From positions 281,037 through 345,036 of the forward strand of contig NZ_JAGSYG010000005.1 in assembly GCF_025685655.1 (NCBI RefSeq): DNA of 64,000 nucleotides. The letters run 5' to 3'. Made by a program: the position numbers and the translations under genes. The stretch comes from Acidicapsa ligni. Its GTDB lineage: Bacteria; Acidobacteriota; Terriglobia; Terriglobales; Acidobacteriaceae. Within the stretch, counting starts at the first letter, position 1. Each line of letters opens with the position of its first letter. Under the pieces are notes generated by a model that saw nothing but the letters and a program-made list of their open reading frames with translations, made no database searches and was not told the origin of the DNA. Shown one piece after another: positions 34,992-43,810 of the stretch.

Positions 34992-35999
34992 ATTAGACAC
35001 CTACGCTTTATCTGCTCTCTCGCATTCTTTACCTCGCAGGCAATCGCACAGCAGGCGCATCAACCCGCCCAGAGCATGCCGGTGAGTGAGGTACAGCACC
35101 TTGTGGATCGAGGGCAGTTAGACGAAGCGTTGAAAGCGACGGATGCGTTGGCGCAACAACATCCTGCTGCGAAGGGTGTCGATCGATTGCGTGGCAAAAT
35201 CTTCTACCTCAAGACGAATCTCGAAGAAGCAGACAAGGCATTTGCAGCAGCGCTACATGACGATCCCAGCGATCGCGAATCGTTGGAGTTGAGGGGCGTG
35301 ACTCTATTGAGAATGGGGAAAACAGCTGCTGCATTGCCGTTACTGGAGCAGTCTCATGCCAATTTAAGCAACCTCAATATTAATGGAACCTATGTGCTGG
35401 CCTTGTGTTATTTGAAAGAGCATCGCTATGACGATGCGCGTCTCTCATTCGCGGGGTTTTATGGAATGGATGTAGAGTCGTCATCTTCCTATCTGCTTCT
35501 TGCGCGTATGTTATTGCGGGAGCAGAATTCTACCGCGGCTCAAGAGATGGCGAAAAAGGCTCTCACTATCAATCCCAAAATCCCAGAGGCTCATTTTCTG
35601 CTTGGCCAGATATATTTCTCCGTAGGCAACCTGGACCAGGCATTGGACGAGTTTCAGCATGAGACAAAAATCAATCCCATGTATGGACCTGCGTACGATC
35701 GATTGGGCGATACGTTGCTGCAGAAGAATCAATTCGAGAAGGCACAGGATGCGCTTAACCGCGCCATTCTTCTGGAGCCTGATATGACTGGGCCTTATAT
35801 TCTGCTTGGGCAGGTGCTGCTGAAGCGTGACAATCCAGCAACAGCAGCCATCTATTTAAAACGCGCGGTGCAGATGGACCCAGGAAATCAGATGAGTCAC
35901 TTCTTCCTCGGGCAGGCTTATCGAGATATGGGTAAGAAGCCGGAAGCGATGATCGAGTTCAAGGCTTCCGAGAAAATTACAGCTGCATCGCGGAAATAA
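34992..35999 (+). CDS. Exported TPR protein, probable ATT start
   Basis: The first ATG in frame is at 35076 (307 residues, MPVSEVQHLVDRGQLDEAL). But the 28 codons upstream in the same frame read IRHLRFICSLAFFTSQAIAQQAHQ, a good signal peptide with an AIA-QQ cleavage site. That stretch contains no ATG, GTG or TTG. It is preceded by TGGAGCAACCTCC and begins with ATT at 34992. I therefore place the start there, giving 335 residues; the conservative start is 35076. The mature part has about seven TPR units (for example AHFLLGQIYFSVGNLDQALDEFQHETKINP). It is the last gene of the cytochrome run. Confidence 0.7.
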   Translation: MRHLRFICSLAFFTSQAIAQQAHQPAQSMPVSEVQHLVDRGQLDEALKATDALAQQHPAAKGVDRLRGKIFYLKTNLEEADKAFAAALHDDPSDRESLELRGVTLLRMGKTAAALPLLEQSHANLSNLNINGTYVLALCYLKEHRYDDARLSFAGFYGMDVESSSSYLLLARMLLREQNSTAAQEMAKKALTINPKIPEAHFLLGQIYFSVGNLDQALDEFQHETKINPMYGPAYDRLGDTLLQKNQFEKAQDALNRAILLEPDMTGPYILLGQVLLKRDNPATAAIYLKRAVQMDPGNQMSHFFLGQAYRDMGKKPEAMIEFKASEKITAASRK

Positions 36000-36121
36000 A
36001 ATCTTGCAATGAATCTTGGTAGCTTGCATACGTCGAGGTCTGACCGATCCAGTGATGTGGATCTCGAATTAGAGTTTGTAGCTTCGAGGCTCACACCATT
36101 CCGGTTCACACTACTGGATCG

Positions 36122-37681
36122 TCATTTTGGACTTACGAATCCGGGCCTCGCGACTTTGTACATCTCCGCGGCGATCTGATCAAAAAGTGCTGATGGGTCA
36201 TCTCCGATTTTGTACACATTGAAGTGCGATCGTCCGGGCAGGAAGGTGAAATGACCGTCACCTCCAAGTTGCTCAAGTGTGGATTGCAGGCTGTGCGCAG
36301 CGCCGTCGAGATAGAACGTATCATCTGTGCCAACGAAGAGATGGATCTTACCTTTCAGATCAGGCCCAATGGTGCTCCAATCGGCATTCAGGTGTTGAAC
36401 AATGTCATAGTGATTGCGCCAATACGAAGCGACCGCTGGATCGATCTCACCTGTGCTGCGATTGAATAACTGTGCGGGGCGGCCATCTACTCCGCGTGGA
36501 GAGAACACCCATTCGAATGAAGCTAACTGCCCGCCGTAGGGGCCGAGAACAGTCTCGACTTCAGCGAGCTGCTGCATTGTGGCTCGTGGTTTGCCTTGAT
36601 CGCGAATCATCGGATTCGGTGTACCATCCGCGCCATGATAAAAGTTGGCATGTGGCGTGTAGATGTCGATGGTGCTGAAGAAACGAAAATCACTTGGGTC
36701 GGGTGAAGTAGACCAGGTGCCGCCGAAAATTTTTGGATATCGCGTTTGAAGCCAAAGGGTTGCCCATCCACCTGAGGAATGCCCTTGCAGAAAGCGTCCT
36801 GAGGTGCGTGCATCCATGCGATACGCGGCCTCGATATTTGGAATCAGTTCGGTTGTTAATGCGGCTCCCCACGGGCCATTGTTAACGGAGTCGGCGAACT
36901 CATGTGTGCCGGTCGGGCTACTCTCATCGAGAAGCACCCAGATCATCTCGGGCATGCTCCCCTGCTTCATACGGTTGTAGAACATCGGCGCAAAGCGTGC
37001 GCGGAGGCTTCGCAAGGTACCGCCGAAGCCATGCGTGAAATAGACGGTAGGGTAGTGCTCGTTGGGATGAGTCGCATAGCCAGGAGGCAGCAGAACCCAG
37101 CCGCGCATGTGTATCTCTCGTCCCCAAAACTTGCTGAGTAGCGGGCTGGTGAAGTCCAGTGGCTTGATGGCTGAATTTACTTCAGGATTGTTTGCGAGTG
37201 CGTCGGGCGGCTCAGGTATTACCTGGGTGAGGGCAAGGCTTGGCGATGTAGAAAACGGAAGAGTGACAGTCACGGGTTCACTTGCAAGATCACCCGAAGA
37301 GCGGCTGTCGTAGTTATAACTGTGATGAATGTCCAGAACTGCCTGAACTCTATAGGTACCCGCAGATGCTCGCGAAAGTGGCTGAGGAAACACGATATCA
37401 TTCGCATCGATATCGACTGTTTCACCTGGGGTAAGCTGCGGCAACTCCTTGGCGGCAATATAGACGCTGGAGATAGACATCATGTCCATGTCGACGGAAG
37501 AGGTGTTCTCCGGTTGCATACCGATGAACACAAGCAGTCGTCCGGAGACTGGAGATTTGAATTTGGCGTCAAGAGTAACATGAAAAAATGTATGCTGAGG
37601 TGGAGCGCTTACTGTCTGCGCGGGCAACGTAAGGGCGTAAAAAAAGACGAGCACCAGGCCGAGGAATCTGCGTTTAGACAA
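36122..37681 (-). CDS. Secreted esterase, alpha/beta-hydrolase (esterase D type)
   Basis: About 519 residues if started at the TTG at 37681, which gives the signal peptide LSKRRFLGLVLVFFYALTLPAQ. The frame is open to 37873 but would overlap the upstream gene by over 150 bases. An N-terminal beta domain (about 25-190) precedes the hydrolase (GWVLLPPGYATHPNEHYPTVYFTHGFGG). Triad: Ser in LQGHSSGGWATLW, Asp in FVGTDDTFYLDG and His in PGRSHFNVYK. It lies 35 bases after the AhpD-like gene in the TonB receptor run, so it may cleave an ester taken up or released there. Confidence 0.8.
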   Translation of the reverse strand: MSKRRFLGLVLVFFYALTLPAQTVSAPPQHTFFHVTLDAKFKSPVSGRLLVFIGMQPENTSSVDMDMMSISSVYIAAKELPQLTPGETVDIDANDIVFPQPLSRASAGTYRVQAVLDIHHSYNYDSRSSGDLASEPVTVTLPFSTSPSLALTQVIPEPPDALANNPEVNSAIKPLDFTSPLLSKFWGREIHMRGWVLLPPGYATHPNEHYPTVYFTHGFGGTLRSLRARFAPMFYNRMKQGSMPEMIWVLLDESSPTGTHEFADSVNNGPWGAALTTELIPNIEAAYRMDARTSGRFLQGHSSGGWATLWLQTRYPKIFGGTWSTSPDPSDFRFFSTIDIYTPHANFYHGADGTPNPMIRDQGKPRATMQQLAEVETVLGPYGGQLASFEWVFSPRGVDGRPAQLFNRSTGEIDPAVASYWRNHYDIVQHLNADWSTIGPDLKGKIHLFVGTDDTFYLDGAAHSLQSTLEQLGGDGHFTFLPGRSHFNVYKIGDDPSALFDQIAAEMYKVARPGFVSPK

Positions 37682-37716
37682 TAGCTTAAAGGCTGGAGTG
37701 TTTTGGTGGTAATTGC

Positions 37717-38331
37717 TTAGTCGCGTAAATATCCTCTTTCTGCCATGCGTGCGCCAAGACGCTTGAATGCTGCGTCTGAGACAGGCTTCACTCCGTTGCC
37801 GGAGACGAAGCGATTGTAAAAGTTGAATAGACCGCAGGCTGCTATGGCGTAGTAAATGGATGTATCGTCCCATCCGACGCTATGCAGGATCGCTACATCT
37901 GCTTCATCAATCGAGCCGGAGTTTAGTGTGAGTTTATGCACAAAACGCAGGATGGCTTTGTCTTTCTCTGCCAGCGGTGAAGTCTCCAGATCTCGCACCA
38001 CGCTCCATACGAGAGCTTCATCGCCGAACAAATGCGCGGCCACTGCGGCGTGTGCTTTCATGCAAAATTCGCAACGATTGAGCGACGAAGTGTAAGTCGC
38101 AATCAGCTCTCGCATGGCCTTGCTGATGGGCGCGTCTTCATGCATGATTTCATGCGAAAAGGCAGCCAGATAATGCGATGCTTTGGGTCGAAATGCGAGC
38201 AGGTTCCAGATGCGCCAATACTCCGCTCCAGATGATTTTGCCGCAGCTATCAAATCGAAATAAGGGCTGGGCTGCGGGTTGTTTTCCACATCAGCCAGGA
38301 ACAGGGAAGCTGCGGATTGTACAGTCCTCAT
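37717..38331 (-). CDS. AhpD-like / carboxymuconolactone decarboxylase family protein (copy 1)
   Basis: 204 residues. The conserved helix-CxxC motif is MRELIATYTSSLNRCEFCMKAH (C87, C90, H94), the peroxidatic dithiol arrangement of AhpD with its upstream Glu and Tyr. Members reduce peroxides or disulfides, or decarboxylate lactones; the CxxC/His set favours the redox type. The ATG overlaps the stop of copy 2 by 4 bases (ATGA). One of four family members in the locus. Confidence 0.83.
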   Translation of the reverse strand: MRTVQSAASLFLADVENNPQPSPYFDLIAAAKSSGAEYWRIWNLLAFRPKASHYLAAFSHEIMHEDAPISKAMRELIATYTSSLNRCEFCMKAHAAVAAHLFGDEALVWSVVRDLETSPLAEKDKAILRFVHKLTLNSGSIDEADVAILHSVGWDDTSIYYAIAACGLFNFYNRFVSGNGVKPVSDAAFKRLGARMAERGYLRD

Positions 38332-39002
38332 TGGATACTCCCGTTGGATTCAATTGCATTTTCATTCGCGATAACTGTTTCATCTTGCATACTGCGGAGC
38401 AGTCCTTGAGATGAAAGTCCAAAGGCATTGGCTACGCGATTAAATGTGGCAAAGAGAGCTACGATGTGGATGGCCTCGGCGATCTGCGCTTCGTCCCAGC
38501 CTGCTTGTTTTAATACATCTATCTCGATCGCTCTGATCTCCTGCGAATCATCATTCACTCTGGCTGCGAACTTGAGCAGAGCTTGTTCTGCGGTGGTGAG
38601 TGTGGAGGATGCAATGTCGTTCTGTTGCAGCGCGCACAGCAGTTCGGATGATCCGCCATGCATGCGAAGAAAATAGCCATGACTGTCTGCGCAATAGACA
38701 CAGGCATTCAGTGTGGAGACAAATGTCGCGATCATTTCTTTGTGGCGGCGATTCAAGTGACCATCGGCGAAGAGCAGGCTCTCGGCTAGGTCCATCATGT
38801 GACGCAGCATTGGAGGGTGCGTCGCGAAGCACTTCAAAATTCCGGGCACGTCCGGCCTGCCGAAGTGAGAACGGAAATGTTCGTAGAGTTCCGCTACTTC
38901 GCCACTCGCTTCGTTTTCCTCCACGACCGGGAGATTCGTGGAGGAAGGCTGGCGTTTTTTATGGGAAAGACGTGATAGTTTTTCGTACTCGGGCAATACC
39001 AA
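38328..39002 (-). CDS. AhpD-like / carboxymuconolactone decarboxylase family protein (copy 2)
   Basis: 224 residues from a TTG at 39002 with AGGGG upstream. The motif is KEMIATFVSTLNACVYCADSHG (C101, C104, H108); Phe replaces the usual Tyr of the ATY motif. A polar N-terminal extension of about 35 residues precedes the domain. It starts 12 bases after the TonB receptor stop and is translationally coupled to copy 1. The two are only distantly alike, so they may form a heteromer rather than being recent duplicates. Confidence 0.83.
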   Translation of the reverse strand: MVLPEYEKLSRLSHKKRQPSSTNLPVVEENEASGEVAELYEHFRSHFGRPDVPGILKCFATHPPMLRHMMDLAESLLFADGHLNRRHKEMIATFVSTLNACVYCADSHGYFLRMHGGSSELLCALQQNDIASSTLTTAEQALLKFAARVNDDSQEIRAIEIDVLKQAGWDEAQIAEAIHIVALFATFNRVANAFGLSSQGLLRSMQDETVIANENAIESNGSIQ

Positions 39003-39014
39003 GAGTCACCCCTG

Positions 39015-42000
39015 TTAAAACTCGATTCGCGCGGCGAACTGAAATGCGCGTGGTCCGCCTGATCCGAAGAATCCGCCAGCGGTACTCACGGGCGAATAGA
39101 AGTTCGCCTGCACGCTTTGCGCGGGCTGGCCATCGGATGCCGGTTGATATGGGCTGATGGAGATATTGCGTCCGGCATAGTTGCTGTTACTCGATCCGCG
39201 AATATTCGTTTCGTTGAACATGTTGAACCCTTCACCGATCAAGCTCAGCTTCGCATGTTCCCAAAGGCTGATCTCTTTTTTGAGGCGAAGATCAAGCGAG
39301 CTGAATGGGCTGTAGAAGTTGATGCCTGCAGGTACATGCTGGAGTGTGCCACCAGCAAGGCAGGGAAACGCTGCAGGGCATGCGGGCAATGCATTCCAGC
39401 GATCGATGACAGCATTGAGCTGATTGCTGTTTTTGATATCGCGTCCGATGGTGTTGCGTTGCAGCAGCGGGAGGCGAGAACCGCTTGAGCCATTGATGCT
39501 GCCCGTGCCAGGAAGAAAGGTATCTGCCGCCACGCCTGATCCGTAGGTATAGATCGGTGCGAGGGACAGGCGCCACGGCAACTGTGCTTCTCCATAAAGC
39601 GTCAGGCGATGGCGTTCATCCGTTACAGCGTAGCCTTTCTCCATGCGCAGATCGTTGATGCCTTCTACGAGATCGACTTGTTCATCGGCAGTCGAGTCGA
39701 GTTGGTCATCGTCAGAGAAATCAAACGTTTTTGAGAGTGTGTAGCTGATGTTGTATTGGTAGCTTATCGGGCCAACCTTCGTGGGACGATGCCCGACGCT
39801 GGTGATCAGACCGTCATACCAGGACTTTGCCTGTGATTGCAGCAGGGTGATGTTGTCCGAGATTCCACTGAGGGGATCGGTGATGACGCATGGTTGATTG
39901 TTGCCGGGGCATGTAATGTCCGGCGAGGTGGAGGTTGTATCGCGCAGGAGATGACCTATGATTTGCCGTGTTGCAAAGACATGCAAGCCATCCGCTGAAA
40001 TGAGCCAATTGCTGCCAACCTGTTGCTGTACGCCAAGCGAGAACTGCTGGAAGAGTGGATGATGCGCATTGGGCCCCATTGCCAGAATGCCGACTCCTCC
40101 GGTCTGATGCGGCCCGCTGAATGCGTTCGACAGGGTTGGGCTGCCTGCTGCAAAACTGGCCATAGGCGCAAAACATGCGTTGATACTTGCACCGTCGGGT
40201 ACGAATGGCGAGTTGCAGCTTGAGCCTCCGTACTGCGTGACGGTGAGTGCGCGATCATTCTGCACGAGCTCTTCTGCGCCAGCCTCAAGAATGATGCGAT
40301 CGTAGTAGATGCCATAGCCACCACGGATAGCAGTCTTGCCCTTGCCGAGTGGATCAAAGACAAATCCTACACGTGGCGCGAAGTCTTTCTTATCCGGAGT
40401 CTTCTTGAGGTCGATGACGTTAGCCATCCAGGTGCATGGCCTGGTTGGCTCAACCGTCAGGCTAGGGCATGGATCATGCGCGCTGGAATTGCCGGTGAGG
40501 TTCGAGTCGTACTCCCAACGGAGGCCGAGATTGAGCGTGAGCCTTGGATGAACACGCCAGTCGTCCTGCACGTAGCCAGCGACATAACTATCGAAAACGG
40601 TTGGAATTGGAATCGGCATAACGGGCGCGCTGCTCTTGAGTGCAACGGCAATCGGGATGTCGAGATCATTGACCTGACCATCTCCATTCAGATCTGCAAA
40701 TCCAAAGTTCGAAACAAGGATTAGAGTGCCGGTGCCGAAGATATTCAGTTCGCCATTTGCCGTGTAGTGTTGGAACTCGCCTCCGATGCGCAATGTATGT
40801 TTTCCGAGCACCCATGAAAGAGCGTCGCGTACCTGGTAGCGATCGAGATGCGTGGCTTGTGGAAGATTGAAGTTCTCACCATCCGCGAGATCGGGGAAAA
40901 TCAACTCATTCGTGAGGCCAAGGGACGCTGGATCAGTCGTTGGAGAATCCTGCGGATACGTGGGGATGTTGTTATAAAAATTGTCGTAATGGAAAGAAAG
41001 GTCATTGACCTTGGTGGGCGAGAGTACGGAGTTGAAGTTAGCGACGATGGAGTTAAAGCGGTTCAGCGAATTCTGCCGTTCTGCTGCGGTGAAGGCTGGT
41101 GTGCTTTCCGATGGTGAGGCCTCTGCCGTGTCCGTTGAGCGGTTGAAGGAATAGCGCACCATCAGGCGATTGTGTTCGCTGATCTGATCATCGAAACGCG
41201 TTGACCACAGTGCATCGCGTAGCGGCGCAGAGGCGGCAGAGTTGAGGATGGTGCCGCTTGCGAAGTCACGCGTACCGGTTTGGATAGATGCGTTCTGGTT
41301 GCGATACTCAACGGATGAAAACCACCATGCATGATCGGTGGCAATGGGGCCGCCGATGGATCCGCCGAACTGTTCGCGGTCAAAGGGTGGAGTTGGCAAA
41401 TCACGATTGAAGGTAGCAGGCAGCGCTTGCAGGTTGCGATTTCGCTCGAAGAAAAAGACAGAGCCGTGATAGGCGTTTGCACCGGCCTTGGTCACGATGT
41501 TTACGATGCTGTTGCCGGAGCGACCAACCTCGGCGGTGAATCGGCCAGTGGCGATTTGAAACTCCTGCACGGAATCCTCAGGAAAATTGGCCAGTGTTCC
41601 GCCGACAACTTCATCGTTGTTATCGCCGCCATCGACGGTGATGTTACCTCCACGACCGAAGCCGCCTGCGGAACTTACTTCAAGCGTGTTGGTCTTGGTT
41701 GGATCAAACGTCGGCGCGGGACGATTGCCGGGGACAAGATAGGCAAGCTCCAGAAAATTGCGGCCATTGAGAGGAATGCTATCGATTGTCTTTGACGTGA
41801 TTTGTCCCTGGATCATGGATTGCGTTAGATCGAGGTTTACCGCGGATGCGTTGACGGCTACCGTGGTTCCAGAATTGGCAACCATCAGGTGCGCATCCAC
41901 TGTGGTCGTACGGCCAGCCTCAATGACGACGCCTTTGAATTCGCTGATTCCAAATCCAGACTGCTCGATTTTCAGGTCATACGCGCCGACGGGAAGATTG

Positions 42001-42212
42001 GAGAGAGCATACAGACCATCCGTGTTCGTCACGGTCTCACGCGACACGCCCTGCGTGACGCTCAATGCTGTGATGTGGGCACCGACCACGATGGCATCTT
42101 TGGGGTCGGTCACGATGCCATTGAGACTGCCTGTTGGTATCTGTGCATGAACAAAACGTGCAACCAGACTTAGGACGACGAATAGAAAAACGAATCGACT
42201 TATCTTGAGCAT
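39015..42212 (-). CDS. TonB-dependent receptor, Oar-like with carboxypeptidase-regulatory N-domain
   Basis: 1065 residues from the ATG at 42212 (GGGGATG upstream; the frame is open to 42323). Signal peptide RFVFLFVVLSLVARFVHAQ. Residues about 22-110 are a CarboxypepD_reg domain (GSLNGIVTDPKDAIVVGAHI...), then the plug (NGRNFLELAYLVPGNRP...ITVDGGDNNDEVVGG), then a long Oar-type barrel ending in RAFQFAARIEF with the C-terminal Phe expected for BAM insertion. Ligands of this expanded acidobacterial family are unknown. It heads the run receptor-AhpD-AhpD-esterase and is divergent from an APC permease. Confidence 0.9.
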   Translation of the reverse strand: MLKISRFVFLFVVLSLVARFVHAQIPTGSLNGIVTDPKDAIVVGAHITALSVTQGVSRETVTNTDGLYALSNLPVGAYDLKIEQSGFGISEFKGVVIEAGRTTTVDAHLMVANSGTTVAVNASAVNLDLTQSMIQGQITSKTIDSIPLNGRNFLELAYLVPGNRPAPTFDPTKTNTLEVSSAGGFGRGGNITVDGGDNNDEVVGGTLANFPEDSVQEFQIATGRFTAEVGRSGNSIVNIVTKAGANAYHGSVFFFERNRNLQALPATFNRDLPTPPFDREQFGGSIGGPIATDHAWWFSSVEYRNQNASIQTGTRDFASGTILNSAASAPLRDALWSTRFDDQISEHNRLMVRYSFNRSTDTAEASPSESTPAFTAAERQNSLNRFNSIVANFNSVLSPTKVNDLSFHYDNFYNNIPTYPQDSPTTDPASLGLTNELIFPDLADGENFNLPQATHLDRYQVRDALSWVLGKHTLRIGGEFQHYTANGELNIFGTGTLILVSNFGFADLNGDGQVNDLDIPIAVALKSSAPVMPIPIPTVFDSYVAGYVQDDWRVHPRLTLNLGLRWEYDSNLTGNSSAHDPCPSLTVEPTRPCTWMANVIDLKKTPDKKDFAPRVGFVFDPLGKGKTAIRGGYGIYYDRIILEAGAEELVQNDRALTVTQYGGSSCNSPFVPDGASINACFAPMASFAAGSPTLSNAFSGPHQTGGVGILAMGPNAHHPLFQQFSLGVQQQVGSNWLISADGLHVFATRQIIGHLLRDTTSTSPDITCPGNNQPCVITDPLSGISDNITLLQSQAKSWYDGLITSVGHRPTKVGPISYQYNISYTLSKTFDFSDDDQLDSTADEQVDLVEGINDLRMEKGYAVTDERHRLTLYGEAQLPWRLSLAPIYTYGSGVAADTFLPGTGSINGSSGSRLPLLQRNTIGRDIKNSNQLNAVIDRWNALPACPAAFPCLAGGTLQHVPAGINFYSPFSSLDLRLKKEISLWEHAKLSLIGEGFNMFNETNIRGSSNSNYAGRNISISPYQPASDGQPAQSVQANFYSPVSTAGGFFGSGGPRAFQFAARIEF

Positions 42213-42349
42213 TGAAGCATCCCCACGTTCTCGAGATTGGCAGCAACGTACAGCCCAGCGGGGCGTTAAGCCCGCAACTTCAGGAAGAGGCATCTGGATT
42301 TTCGTTAGGCTGCGACCGACCAAATCTATAGGAGTGAAGCACCTCTGTC

Positions 42350-42391
42350 CTCCATCAGGGTGTGGGGATTGGCCCCCACCTAACGATGGAG
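42350..42391. promoter_or_regulatory. Nested hairpin in the TonB receptor / permease divergent region
   Basis: Outer 7-bp stem CTCCATC/GATGGAG (42350-42356 with 42385-42391) encloses an inner 6-bp stem GTGGGG/CCCCAC (42362-42367 with 42374-42379). The inner segment CCTAACG (42379-42385) can also pair with CGTTAGG at 42303-42309. On the minus strand this would be in the TonB receptor leader, on the plus strand in the permease leader. The alternative pairings suggest a switchable RNA, but no known riboswitch class was recognised. Confidence 0.4.
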
Positions 42392-42462
42392 AGATGGGAA
42401 GGAGCGCAATATCTGTCTGCGTACCGCGTGGCTCATCCTTTCGATGGATGCGGGTTGGGTGG

Positions 42463-42490
42463 TCGCCACGTAGGATTTTCGACGTGGCGA
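42463..42490 (+). promoter_or_regulatory. Inverted repeat over the permease ribosome-binding site and start
   Basis: Perfect 9-bp arms TCGCCACGT (42463-42471) and ACGTGGCGA (42482-42490) with a 10-base spacer. The presumed Shine-Dalgarno (TAGGAT) is in the loop and the GTG start (42484) is in the 3' arm. It could act as an mRNA hairpin limiting translation, or as a DNA operator. Confidence 0.5.
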
Positions 42491-43803
42491 ATCAATCAAG
42501 ACAGTTAGGATTGGCGGCTGCTGTCGCTGTGGTGACAGGCGAATCAATCGCACTTGGAATTTTTCTTACTCCTGCGGCAATGGCTAAGTCGCTCGGCTCT
42601 CCTATGTTGCTTGGGTTGATATGGCTGGGCATGGCTTTCATGGCCATGTGCGGCGCACTTTGCTATTCCGAACTGGCGATACGGTTTCCAGAATCAGGCG
42701 GCGAGTATGTCTACTTGCGCGAGGGATACGGCGAACAGCTTGCTTTCCTTTACGGATGGATGAGTTCGATTGTGATGTATCCGGGGGTGGCTGCCGCGCT
42801 TGCTGTAGGCGCGGCGCCGTACCTGGCACAGGTGCTGCCGCTAAGCCCGCAGGCTGTTTCCATTGCTCCATTTGTGATTCTTGGTTTGTTCTGCGGAATC
42901 AATCTGCTCGGTACGCGGTTGAGCGGAGCGATCATGTCGTTTGCCAACATGTTGAAGTTGGCGGTGTTGTTCTCGTTGGTAGGTTGGGCCGTCGTCTCAG
43001 GTCACGCGCATATTTACAACCTGTTGCCACTGACGCCGCGTCGTCCCGGTTCTGACGCAATTGTTCCAGCGATTGCAGGCGGAATCATCAGCGCATTTTT
43101 CAGCTTTGGCGGATGGTGGGAAGCAAGCAAAATCGCAGGAGAAGTTCGCAACCCTCGCCGCAATCTGCCGCTGGCTTTCCTTGGCGGAGTTGCAATCGTA
43201 ACTGCTGTTTACCTGTTGATCAGCGCGGCGTTTCTCTCTGTGCTGCCGATTGAGCAACTAACATCGAACACTGCATTTGTCGCGCAGTTTGGCGGAGTAT
43301 TGTTCGGCTCAGCAGGTGCTCGTGTACTTTCCATTTGCGTATTGCTCTGTGTCTGCGGAGGCATCGCTGCTCTCACCATGGCTGCGCCGCGTGTCTGTTA
43401 TGCGATGGCCCAGTCGGGCGCGTTCTTTCCTGCATTCGGCAAGTTACATCCGCGCCTGGGAACGCCGATCAATGCGATCCTGCTGCAAACAGCCCTTTCC
43501 CTGGGAGTGCTGCTGCTGGGTGCATTTGATCGTGTCCTGGCATACATTATCTTCTCGGCAGTTGTCTTTCTCGCGCTAACTGCTACCACTCTTTTTCGCA
43601 CAAAGGAACCTGTTCGAGGCTGGTGGTTTCCTATGGCTCCGATCCTGTTCATCGCTTGCTGTGCGGTAATTGCGCTGCTCATTCTTATGCACGATCCATT
43701 GCCTGCGCTGGCAGGGGTTGGCATCGTTCTATGCGGAATTCCACTGCGCAGGTTTCTCATGCCTCGTCCAGCCGTTGTGCCGCTCACATCCGAAAGGGGA
43801 TAA
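42484..43803 (+). CDS. Amino acid permease-type (APC superfamily) transporter
   Basis: 439 residues from a GTG at 42484 with TAGGAT at good spacing; the frame is open far upstream, but the transporter begins at QLGLAAAVAVVTGESIALGIFLTPAAMAK. About 12 membrane segments. The first contains the unwound GESIALGIF stretch equivalent to the substrate-binding G[ST]xxGxGI motif of APC proteins, and FPESGGEYVYLREGYG is a family hallmark. LAT/APC-type proteins move amino acids or amines. It is followed by two AhpD-like genes 7 and 3 bases apart, so one transcript is very likely. Confidence 0.85.
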   Translation: MANQSRQLGLAAAVAVVTGESIALGIFLTPAAMAKSLGSPMLLGLIWLGMAFMAMCGALCYSELAIRFPESGGEYVYLREGYGEQLAFLYGWMSSIVMYPGVAAALAVGAAPYLAQVLPLSPQAVSIAPFVILGLFCGINLLGTRLSGAIMSFANMLKLAVLFSLVGWAVVSGHAHIYNLLPLTPRRPGSDAIVPAIAGGIISAFFSFGGWWEASKIAGEVRNPRRNLPLAFLGGVAIVTAVYLLISAAFLSVLPIEQLTSNTAFVAQFGGVLFGSAGARVLSICVLLCVCGGIAALTMAAPRVCYAMAQSGAFFPAFGKLHPRLGTPINAILLQTALSLGVLLLGAFDRVLAYIIFSAVVFLALTATTLFRTKEPVRGWWFPMAPILFIACCAVIALLILMHDPLPALAGVGIVLCGIPLRRFLMPRPAVVPLTSERG

Positions 43804-43810
43804 GTTCAAC

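Noticed and set aside
36122..37873. Full-length reading of the secreted esterase from 37873
   Set aside because: It would overlap the AhpD-like gene by more than 150 bases and bury the signal peptide 65 residues inside.
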